DNA of 64,000 bases, from assembly GCF_000633255.1 (NCBI RefSeq), contig NZ_AYMJ01000014.1, positions 62,001 through 126,000 on the forward strand, given 5' to 3'. The DNA comes from Pseudomonas sp. H1h. Its GTDB lineage: Bacteria; Pseudomonadota; Gammaproteobacteria; Pseudomonadales; Pseudomonadaceae. Positions 21,495 through 28,759 of this stretch are shown piece after piece. Below the pieces are notes generated by a model. It searched no databases and had not been told where the DNA came from. It saw nothing but the letters and a program-made list of their open reading frames with translations. Within the stretch, counting starts at the first letter, position 1, and each line of letters opens with the position of its first letter. The position numbers and the translations under genes are program-made.

Positions 21495-23327
21495 TTACTC
21501 CCTAAAAAAAGAGGCGATCTGACCGAGCAATTCCGCGACTCGCTCGTCATCTTCTGATGCCACATATTCTGTGTAGACCGCGGCGGCTTTCGACAATCCG
21601 AGACCGGCTACTCTGCGCATGCCTCTGAGACCCCTTATGTCCCCTGTCACGGGTGCAAGTGATCCACCAGCGCGAAGATCAGCATTGCTCCTTGGAGTGG
21701 TGCTGATGTCATCGCGCCTCTCTGGTGCGATCTCCCCGCTGTCTAGGTCGCCATAACGAGTCGCTCCTAGAACGATTAAAGGCGGATGTGGACCACCTCT
21801 ATCCCGCCATTCTCCGAGAGAACGTTTTAGCGCCCTAGGTGACTCGTTATGAGAACGCCATATTAGTAAATGCCGGTTTTGAGCGCGGACGATGAGTTGA
21901 CCAGCGGCACCAGGAGAGTCTTGCCAATCTATTCCATCAATCGATTTCAGCGTTGCTAGCGCGTGAAGGCCGGCTCGAAGAGCGCTGATCACTTCAGGAT
22001 CATAAACTGCGTCAGGATCGACCGGTTTGAGGGAGCTTGTGCCCTCCAAAATGGTGTTGAGCATGGAACTCGAGTCGGCTGATTGGATAGTGCGCAAATG
22101 TTCGCCGATTTCGGCGATGCCTGCATCTAGCCGAGGGGCTGCATTCATGTCAGGCGGATACCTACGTAAAAAACGCTCAATCTCATAGGTGACCTTGTTA
22201 GGAGCAGCCGGCACCGGGAGCATCATCCCTGTGTTCTGAATAGGGCAAACCATATTCCCTCTCCAAATCAGCAAGCTGTTAACAGGGGTGTATGGCGGCC
22301 AATACACAATACCTGCAGTGACTGATGGGTTTGTCGCTCGTACCACCGCCCCCACAATGCCCTGAGAACTCAGCGCCCGCGTCGCAGTGAGACTTTTCTG
22401 ACCGTGAGGCATCTCAGTAAATGACGCAAAAACACCACTGAGACTTCTCCATTTATCGTTCGCCTCATCTGCAACGGGCCTATCGTGAGACACGTTGCAT
22501 AGGGCGACTACTCCCCATCGACCCGCAAGAACGTGGTTCAAAAGTGAGTCGATAGCGATTCCCCAATTCTGGTTGTATCCCGTCTGGAGCAAGGAACCTA
22601 CGATGAGCGCTGGACGGTCATTGTTCAGGCTCTCGAGTTTGCGGTGGATACGTGCTTGGGGTGAACGCCCATTCTGCCCTGCAGGCATCAGTAAATCAGC
22701 ACAGATCAGAGGAAATAGGTCCAAGTCGTTGAAACGCAGATGCAAAAGTGTGTCATGGGCCTGCACATCGTCTAACTCGATTGCCTCATAACTTTGCTGG
22801 AGAACATTTTTAAGATAAGTGATGCAGTGCGTCTGACCGTTTGGCTCATGAATCCAACACCAACCGCCATTCACACGCATCGCTGGGCTGATGCCATTAC
22901 GAGCCTGCTCCCAGGCGAGGTGCCTAACTGTGCCGTCTTCGGAGGGCGCCCCATACCATTCGAGTACAGCTTCACCCGACGAGACACCAAATCCGCTGAC
23001 CAAAACGAGTGGTCGATCGACACCTCTGACAAGAGCGTCAACAGCGTTCCAGTCCACTGAGCCCAATGCCCACTCCGGCGCAACAATGAGCACAGGGTCA
23101 CCACCTGGCGCTATCGTGGACAGGGCAGGTCTCGTCCCACCTGGCCCAGCCTCGAGCAGATTGCGCAGAACATTCAACGCAGTCGTCCGACTTAGATCTC
23201 CTAAGGCCTCATCAATGGACGCAGGCAGCTGCAGCAGGCATAGATTGAGTCCACCTCTGGGGCGAAGCGCACAATTAACTTGAACGCTCGTGTAGTTGTC
23301 TTGAAACTCAAAATTCAGGTCGGGCAC
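21495..23327 (-). CDS. Nitrilase/amidase-fold protein, probable effector of the SMC module
   Basis: The 610-residue protein has an N-terminal carbon-nitrogen hydrolase-like domain. The nitrilase catalytic triad can be read as Glu85 (VAPEWALG), Lys173 (TYLKNVL) and Cys209 (PLICADLL), in the right order and spacing. The C-terminal 250 residues show no family I know. Amidase-type effectors are among the variable LmuA proteins of Lamassu systems, so this is the likely effector; the substrate (a metabolite or cofactor amide) is unknown. It is co-oriented and tightly spaced with the two following genes. Confidence 0.6.
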   Translation of the reverse strand: MPDLNFEFQDNYTSVQVNCALRPRGGLNLCLLQLPASIDEALGDLSRTTALNVLRNLLEAGPGGTRPALSTIAPGGDPVLIVAPEWALGSVDWNAVDALVRGVDRPLVLVSGFGVSSGEAVLEWYGAPSEDGTVRHLAWEQARNGISPAMRVNGGWCWIHEPNGQTHCITYLKNVLQQSYEAIELDDVQAHDTLLHLRFNDLDLFPLICADLLMPAGQNGRSPQARIHRKLESLNNDRPALIVGSLLQTGYNQNWGIAIDSLLNHVLAGRWGVVALCNVSHDRPVADEANDKWRSLSGVFASFTEMPHGQKSLTATRALSSQGIVGAVVRATNPSVTAGIVYWPPYTPVNSLLIWRGNMVCPIQNTGMMLPVPAAPNKVTYEIERFLRRYPPDMNAAPRLDAGIAEIGEHLRTIQSADSSSMLNTILEGTSSLKPVDPDAVYDPEVISALRAGLHALATLKSIDGIDWQDSPGAAGQLIVRAQNRHLLIWRSHNESPRALKRSLGEWRDRGGPHPPLIVLGATRYGDLDSGEIAPERRDDISTTPRSNADLRAGGSLAPVTGDIRGLRGMRRVAGLGLSKAAAVYTEYVASEDDERVAELLGQIASFFRE

Positions 23328-23433
23328 GATAGCGCAGCCATTAGCCTAGGGCATCGAAGAGGGACGGTAGAGCAGCAATTTTGGCGGGCCAATACGCCAT
23401 CATCTGCAGAAAAATTATCGTCGAATGAATGAA

Positions 23434-24336
23434 TCACTTAGGGTACAGATCGCGAACGCGAATGAAGGGGGAACCGGTCTCTGCCGCGCGGCGGACTTTG
23501 ATCTTGAGGAGTTCGGATAGCGAAATCTCCCGATCTAACATTTCGTACAGATCTAATCCATCCATGCAAATCACCCGCCTGCCTCGGCCGAAGGCGGCAA
23601 GACCATCCTCTGTGAACCCGCTATTGCTTACAAATAGTCCTCGAGTCCAAGCAGCCTTCTGCTCGATCTTCCCATGAAACGTATGCAAGTCGGCGACACC
23701 AATGGGTTGGCCGTGCCATTTCGCTTCGAGCAGATAAACCTCGTTGTCCAGCTCAAAACTACCGTCTATTTGCTCACCTCTAAGCCGAAATGGTTCTCGG
23801 GCTGCCAGCTGAAATGCATCGAAGAGGTTTTTGAGAAATGCCTCGAAAGCATAGCCACGAGCGTGAGGCAGGAGCGTACCGACTTCTAAAAGGATATTTT
23901 TGAATGCGGCGAATTTACACCCTTCAATTACCGGCTCGACCGGTTTCGCTGCCGTAGGTGCGGCCTGCGGTTGACCCGACAGCCGACTTAACAATGCGTG
24001 ATACCTCTGCTCTGCATTGGCGATTGGGTCTGGGGATTCAGTCCGAATGAGATGTTCGCTCCGATGCTCCCAAAGGGCAGCGAGCAGCCGAACAGCATCA
24101 GAGTCGTTGCAACTCTGTAGGAAGCACTTTAAACGTTTGCCCTTCGAACGACCATTCACCGCAAATTTAGGATCGTCGATATCAACATTCAGCTCAGCCG
24201 CGAAAAAAGCCGCATAACTGACGTCTGAAAAGTCCAGGACATAACCAGCACCACGGACGAAATCGACGAGGTCGTCTACGAAGCGTAAGTCGATAGGTCT
24301 GATCGAGCTAATGTTGGACTCCTTCCTATGACTCAC
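23434..24336 (-). CDS. Mrr-type restriction endonuclease-like protein
   Basis: The 300-residue protein has an unidentified N-terminal region (1-135) and a C-terminal PD-(D/E)XK domain of the Mrr cat kind. The motif is FEAFLKNLF (164-172), Asp191 in IDGSFEL, and Glu204-Ala-Lys206 in LLEAKWH. Downstream, KAAWTRGLFVSNSGFTEDG is typical of Mrr. It should cut DNA. It lies 106 bases upstream of the nitrilase-like gene on the same strand, so it may be the first gene of the Lamassu-like operon or a separate nuclease. Confidence 0.75.
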   Translation of the reverse strand: MSHRKESNISSIRPIDLRFVDDLVDFVRGAGYVLDFSDVSYAAFFAAELNVDIDDPKFAVNGRSKGKRLKCFLQSCNDSDAVRLLAALWEHRSEHLIRTESPDPIANAEQRYHALLSRLSGQPQAAPTAAKPVEPVIEGCKFAAFKNILLEVGTLLPHARGYAFEAFLKNLFDAFQLAAREPFRLRGEQIDGSFELDNEVYLLEAKWHGQPIGVADLHTFHGKIEQKAAWTRGLFVSNSGFTEDGLAAFGRGRRVICMDGLDLYEMLDREISLSELLKIKVRRAAETGSPFIRVRDLYPK

Positions 24337-24988
24337 ATTTCCTAGGTGCCCAATCTTCCTTCAACACCTAAAGCTAACGCAAGACCGTTCGACTCAGGGA
24401 AGGAAAATCGGCTCTTCGGGTAGCTGCGTTTATGGGGCCGTCAAGAACGTAGCTGAGCGTCAAATACGCCAAAGCCGCGAGCATCGACCCGCCTTGGCGC
24501 AAACGGGCTGAGGGCCACGGCAGCGACCAATGCCTTGGCATGAGGCCAACATGGCCAAGGTTCTGGCCTGGCAAGGCCACTCCAATAGCACGACCCGAAT
24601 CAATGCCGCCGACGGCTAAGACCGGAGTATTCTCCGACGTTTAAGGCCACAACCTTGTCTAAATGCGGACATTTTTTGAAAAACCTTCAGGGGTTTCGGC
24701 GGATCTCAGGCCCTCTCCCCACAGCGCTTATGAGCCCAATCTAGTCGGCCATACCCAATAGCTATGATGCGTATGCCTACTTGAAGGGCGTCCTCACACG
24801 CCCGCCCACGCAGCCGGCGAGTGAAATCGGGAAGCTGGTGCCGCATCGTTGGCGACCGGCTTGGTTTCGCCAGACGGGATACCCAATAGCTTACCGCCAT
24901 TCTTTCTGATTGCGACTTTGACATTGTCAGATTTTTAGTAATAATATCTGACAATGTCAAAACCGGTATTCACTGGGGGCTAGACGAA
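24337..24988. other. Divergent intergenic region with decayed-looking sequence
   Basis: This 650-base gap separates the Mrr-like gene (minus) from the QueC-like operon (plus). No full gene is visible. A short plus-strand frame ending at about 24620 reads ...MAKVLAWQGHSNSTTRINAADG then stop, which may be the tail of a lost gene. The 13-mer ATACCCAATAGCT occurs twice (24751-24763 and 24879-24891). The right end holds the operator-promoter of the next operon. Confidence 0.5.
24917..24961 (+). promoter_or_regulatory. Near-consensus promoter embedded in a perfect inverted repeat
   Basis: Arms of 16 bp (24917-24932 and 24946-24961) pair perfectly around a 13-base spacer. Each arm contains a quasi-palindrome TGACAWTGTCA, so two dimer sites are possible. 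The -35 TTGACA (24919-24924), a 17-base spacer and the -10 TAATAT (24942-24947) lie within the repeat, so bound repressor would occlude both elements. The XRE protein in the downstream operon is the obvious candidate repressor. Confidence 0.8.
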
Positions 24989-25558
24989 ATGAGCGATGGG
25001 CCACATAGAAGCTTGAAGCTGCGAAAGCCATGGAAAGAACTGGCAAAGCGTGCGGACCAAGATACCTACGATGCCTCCCAGATAGCTGAGGCTACGGCGT
25101 ACGCAGTGGCCAGTGACTTCAGAATGGAGGTCTCGTGGCATCTGATGGAAGCCCTGAAAGCAGTCTTTACCGGTTGTGATAACTCCCTGGAAATGCCGGA
25201 ACTTGCGCTGGATCAACTTGAAAATGCGAAAGCTCTAGCAGCAGCCTCCGTTTTTGGAACGAATCTTGTGGAATGGAGCATCACCCTCATCCATGAAGGC
25301 AAATTTGGAATTGAAGCATTCCATGAAGCGGTAGGCCTTGCCGCTAAAGACCGCTGCCACGCAAACATCCGGTCGATCGAAGAACACTACCTTCGCGACT
25401 CGAATGAGTACAGAGCAGAGCACGTGAGTAAGAGACTCCAGAATGCCATTTCTACTCTATCGAGCACCCAACTCGGTCTGGATCTTGTGGGCCCAGAGCC
25501 CAATCGAATCCTCCCCTTTAGGAAGATGGAAGGTCTTGATGACGGAGTATCGTTGTGA
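24989..25558 (+). CDS. Hypothetical protein, first gene of the QueC-like operon
   Basis: The 189-residue protein starts MSDGPHRSLKLRKPWKELAKRADQ. It is predicted soluble and largely helical, with the Ala- and Glu-rich stretches QIAEATAYAVASDF and LALDQLENAKALAAAS. I see no catalytic motif or known domain. It is the first gene behind the strong regulated promoter, and its stop codon shares a base with the next start, so it should work with the QueC-like enzyme, perhaps as substrate or specificity subunit. That role is a guess from linkage. Confidence 0.75.
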   Translation: MSDGPHRSLKLRKPWKELAKRADQDTYDASQIAEATAYAVASDFRMEVSWHLMEALKAVFTGCDNSLEMPELALDQLENAKALAAASVFGTNLVEWSITLIHEGKFGIEAFHEAVGLAAKDRCHANIRSIEEHYLRDSNEYRAEHVSKRLQNAISTLSSTQLGLDLVGPEPNRILPFRKMEGLDDGVSL

Positions 25559-26931
25559 TGAACACCTTGCCGCCTAAGGAAATAGCTGTAGATATACTTG
25601 AACCTGGCGCCCGCAAAAGAAACGGTGTGGTCCCGTGTTACATCGAGAAGAACATCGAGTTCAATCTTGAGGCTCTCGCATCCTTCTCATCCCATGACAA
25701 ATGGGAGCCCGTAGCGTATGACGCACTTCTCATAGCCGCTGCGGTCGAGTTCTGTGATCGCATCCTTGTCCGCAGCACCATGAGCTGGGGCAGGCGGTTC
25801 ATCGTGCATGTTCCAGTACACGACGTTGAACGGTGGTCGAGTAACAAGGTAGATCGAGCGCTCGTCAACGCGCTGAACCTCCTGACCGGCGACGACTGGA
25901 ATTTCAACTTTCGATATCGAAAGCAACCCGCACAGAGACCGCCACAAGGCCAAATATCTTTTCCTTCCGATGCAGAGGCGGTCATTGCTTTCAGTGATGG
26001 AATGGACTCGCGTGCGGTCTCTGAACTTGAGAGCAAGCGCCTAGGCAAACGCCTGATTCGTCTTCGAATAGGGAGCAAACAACATGATATTTCAAAGAGG
26101 GAGCGACAAAGGATTCCGTTCACGGCCATCCCATATTCAGTCAAACTTGATGACGCAAGAAGCGCCGAGAGAAGTGCGCGCAGCCGCGGGTTCAAGTTCA
26201 GCATCATATCCGCAATTGCGGCGTATCTAATTGATGCTCCAATGGCCATCATCCCCGAAAGCGGACAAGGTGCCCTTGCACCTGTGCTCCTTCCTGTTGC
26301 ACATGGGTATGAGGACTATCGAAATCACCCCGTGTTCACCAAGCTTATGGAACGCTTTATCGAGGCCCTTCTTGGTTATCGATTCCAGTACACCTTCCCC
26401 AGGCTTTGGATGACGAAAGGCGAGACCCTGCGTGAGTTTGTGGAAACCTGCGGCCCTCACGCGAATTGGATAACGACCAGGTCGTGCTGGCAGCAATCCC
26501 GACAGGTAGCCGTTTCAGGCGCAAGAAGGCAGTGCGGTATATGCGCCGCGTGTATGCTTCGCCGCCTTAGCGTCCATGCTGCAGGATTAGAGGAGCCACC
26601 AACGAATTATGTATGGGAATCCCTAGACAGCCCAACCTGGGAAACAGGCGCAGCAAAAGAATTCACCAGTTGTACTAAAGCCTTGCGACAATACGCTATC
26701 GCAGGGGTGCTTCATTTCGAACACCTTTCTTCGATTCGGGAATCTTCGCAGTACGAACTGATCAAACGCCGCAGAACGACCGAACTGGCTCGAGCTCTGG
26801 CCGAGTCGCCACATGCCGTGGCGCAGAACCTTGACAGGCTCTTGCAGCAACATGCCAAGGAATGGTCAGCGTTCACGAGCGATATGAGATCAGAGTCGTT
26901 CGTGAGGAAGTGGATAGATGGCGCATCATGA
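25558..26931 (+). CDS. QueC-like PP-loop ATPase (7-cyano-7-deazaguanine synthase superfamily)
   Basis: The 457-residue protein has an N-terminal region of about 135 residues not found in QueC. It then has a PP-loop SDGMDS (146-151), a variant of SGGxDS used to adenylate a substrate, and a QueC-type zinc site built from Cys310, Cys326, Cys329 and Cys332 (QCGICAACMLRR). Housekeeping QueC has about 225 residues and makes preQ0. Longer QueC-like proteins occur in Qat and type IV CBASS defence. No QueD/QueE/QueF genes are nearby, so a defence role is more likely than queuosine synthesis. It is coupled to both neighbours by stop-start overlaps. Confidence 0.78.
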   Translation: MNTLPPKEIAVDILEPGARKRNGVVPCYIEKNIEFNLEALASFSSHDKWEPVAYDALLIAAAVEFCDRILVRSTMSWGRRFIVHVPVHDVERWSSNKVDRALVNALNLLTGDDWNFNFRYRKQPAQRPPQGQISFPSDAEAVIAFSDGMDSRAVSELESKRLGKRLIRLRIGSKQHDISKRERQRIPFTAIPYSVKLDDARSAERSARSRGFKFSIISAIAAYLIDAPMAIIPESGQGALAPVLLPVAHGYEDYRNHPVFTKLMERFIEALLGYRFQYTFPRLWMTKGETLREFVETCGPHANWITTRSCWQQSRQVAVSGARRQCGICAACMLRRLSVHAAGLEEPPTNYVWESLDSPTWETGAAKEFTSCTKALRQYAIAGVLHFEHLSSIRESSQYELIKRRRTTELARALAESPHAVAQNLDRLLQQHAKEWSAFTSDMRSESFVRKWIDGAS

Positions 26932-28097
26932 CCAAACCAAACTTTGAACTGAACCCAGCTGAACTGGGTGACCGACTGAAGGTCGCGCGCGAAACCGCGG
27001 CCATGACCCAAGACGCAGCGGCCAAAGCAGTTGGCTTTGCTCGAACCACTCTTGTGGCCATTGAAAAAGGACAGCGCTCTGCAAAGCTTGACGAGATCCA
27101 GATGCTTAGCCGCTGTTATGGAGTATCTGCTAACTCTTTGCTGCGCCGAGAAGCGGTCCATGTGGACCTTGTTCCTCGCTTCCGCTCACTCCCAGACACT
27201 GGTGATGCAGGCATCGACCAAGCTGCTCGGATGCTGAATGATCTCGTCAGGGCAGAAGTAGAACTTGAGAACATTTTAGGTGTTCGGAAAACCTCAAATT
27301 ATCCGACCGAAAAAAGCATCTTGCCTGGCGATGTACGCAAACAAGCAGAACACGATGCACATAGCCTCCGGAGCTGGCTAGGGCTCGGCGAGAGCCCGAT
27401 TCAAGATCTGTTTTCACTCATAGAGATGCAACTTGGAATTCGTGTCTATAGCCGGAGACTTGAATCGAAAGTGTCTGGGCTGTTTGCCTATGACGACGCC
27501 GTTGGCGCCTGTATGCTAATAAATACAGTACATCGGAAGGATCGTCAAACTCAGACTGGCGCCCACGAGCTAGGGCACTTTATAGCGACGCGGCGTCAGC
27601 CCGAGATCTATCAAGCCGAAAAGTATGAAAACTCGCGTGAAGAGCGTTACGCGAACGCTTTCGGAAGCGCGTTTCTAACGCCAGCCCGTACTGTCATGGA
27701 AAAGTTCAAAGAAGTGACCATTGGATCAACTCACCTCACTCGTCGGCACATCATCCTGCTCGCTAGTTTCTTTGGTGTTTCACGCCAGGCGATGGTGTTG
27801 AGGCTTGAAGAATTGGACCTGACGAAAAAGGGTACTTGGGATTGGTTCATGGATAATGGCGGTATAACCGACGACCAAGCCCAGCAGGTACTAGGCCCGA
27901 TAGCTCACGATTCCACGCCTACGGAAGGCGCGCAATCAACGAGGCTTTTTTTATTAGCTATCGATGCGTGGAAGAAAGATTTAATCAGCGAAGGGCAAAT
28001 GTCGGATTTGCTTAAGCTCGATAGGGCAAAAGTACGCGAGTTGCTTGATGAGGCAGAAGAGGATGAGGTTGATGACCTTTTCAAGCTGTCTCACTGA
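26928..28097 (+). CDS. XRE-type HTH fused to ImmA/IrrE metallopeptidase
   Basis: The 389-residue protein starts MTKPNFELNPAELGDRLK, overlapping the QueC-like stop by ATGA. Residues 11-70 form a Cro/C1-type HTH (AVGFARTTLVAIEKGQRS). Residues about 140-290 form a COG2856 peptidase with the zinc motif HELGH (213-217) and the downstream SREERYANAFGSAFL. In ImmR-ImmA and DdrO-IrrE pairs, peptidase cleavage of an XRE repressor switches on genes after DNA damage; here both domains are in one chain. It probably binds the TGACAWTGTCA repeats before the operon. Confidence 0.88.
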   Translation: MTKPNFELNPAELGDRLKVARETAAMTQDAAAKAVGFARTTLVAIEKGQRSAKLDEIQMLSRCYGVSANSLLRREAVHVDLVPRFRSLPDTGDAGIDQAARMLNDLVRAEVELENILGVRKTSNYPTEKSILPGDVRKQAEHDAHSLRSWLGLGESPIQDLFSLIEMQLGIRVYSRRLESKVSGLFAYDDAVGACMLINTVHRKDRQTQTGAHELGHFIATRRQPEIYQAEKYENSREERYANAFGSAFLTPARTVMEKFKEVTIGSTHLTRRHIILLASFFGVSRQAMVLRLEELDLTKKGTWDWFMDNGGITDDQAQQVLGPIAHDSTPTEGAQSTRLFLLAIDAWKKDLISEGQMSDLLKLDRAKVRELLDEAEEDEVDDLFKLSH

Positions 28098-28710
28098 TCG
28101 AGATAGCATTCTCGTTCTAGACGCCAGTGTCATCATAAACTTGCTGGCGACTGGCTATGCAGGCGCAATCCTGCAAGCAGTTCCGGCACCTATTGTCGTC
28201 ACCGACAATGTAATACGGGAGATTGCGCAAGGAGCAGTAAACGGCCGGCCTGAGCCGAAACAGCTTTCGGAGCTAATCCATAATCAAACTTTAAAGAGAG
28301 AAGAGCTTTCTGGCATTGCACTAGAGCACTTCTTTGACTTGGTATCCGGATCCACAGCGGCCTCGCTCGGAGACGGAGAAGCCGCGACACTCGCGCTTGC
28401 ACATAGCAACGGGTTCACAGCTGTCATTGATGAAAAAAAAGCAACTCAGATTTCCTCCCAACGCTTTGGAACACTGAGACTAATTACAACAGTCGATATT
28501 CTTGCTTACGAGCCCGTGCGTATTTCAATCGGAGATAAAGCCTTAGCCGATGCAACGCTTCAAGCGCTGAAACACGCCAGAATGCAAGTCCGAGACAGTC
28601 AATTCGACTGGATTGAAAAGGTGATCGGATGCGAAAATGTAGGTTTATGCCCAAGCCTTAGGAGGCTTGTAAAGCTTAAGCTGGCAGAGCGCCGCAATGT
28701 TAGCCAGTAA
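28072..28710 (+). CDS. PIN-like nuclease, probable toxin
   Basis: The 212-residue product starts MTFSSCLTDRDS; a start at 28048 is also possible. PIN-domain acidic residues are visible: Asp17 in LVLDASVIINLL, an acidic LGDGEAATLALA (about 102-113) and VIDEKKA (about 120). PIN proteins are Mg2+-dependent RNases used as toxins or defence effectors. It overlaps the XRE-peptidase gene by 26 bases, a layout typical of toxin-antitoxin pairs in which an XRE-ImmA protein controls the nuclease. Confidence 0.75.
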   Translation: MTFSSCLTDRDSILVLDASVIINLLATGYAGAILQAVPAPIVVTDNVIREIAQGAVNGRPEPKQLSELIHNQTLKREELSGIALEHFFDLVSGSTAASLGDGEAATLALAHSNGFTAVIDEKKATQISSQRFGTLRLITTVDILAYEPVRISIGDKALADATLQALKHARMQVRDSQFDWIEKVIGCENVGLCPSLRRLVKLKLAERRNVSQ

Positions 28711-28720
28711 TGCTGGACCA

Positions 28721-28751
28721 ACTTATACAGCTAAAAATTAGCTGTATAAGT
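28721..28751. terminator. Perfect 13-bp inverted repeat between convergent operons
   Basis: ACTTATACAGCTA (28721-28733) pairs perfectly with 28739-28751 around AAAAT. It lies between the ends of the PIN-like gene and the minus-strand helicase. No T-run follows, so it could be a weak bidirectional terminator or a protein-binding dyad. Confidence 0.5.
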
Positions 28752-28759
28752 CTGAGAAT

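Noticed and set aside
25558..26931. QueC-like gene as housekeeping queC or as part of Qat or type IV CBASS
   Set aside because: It is about twice QueC length, has no queD/queE partner, and lacks the Qat ATPase/TatD genes and any CD-NTase.
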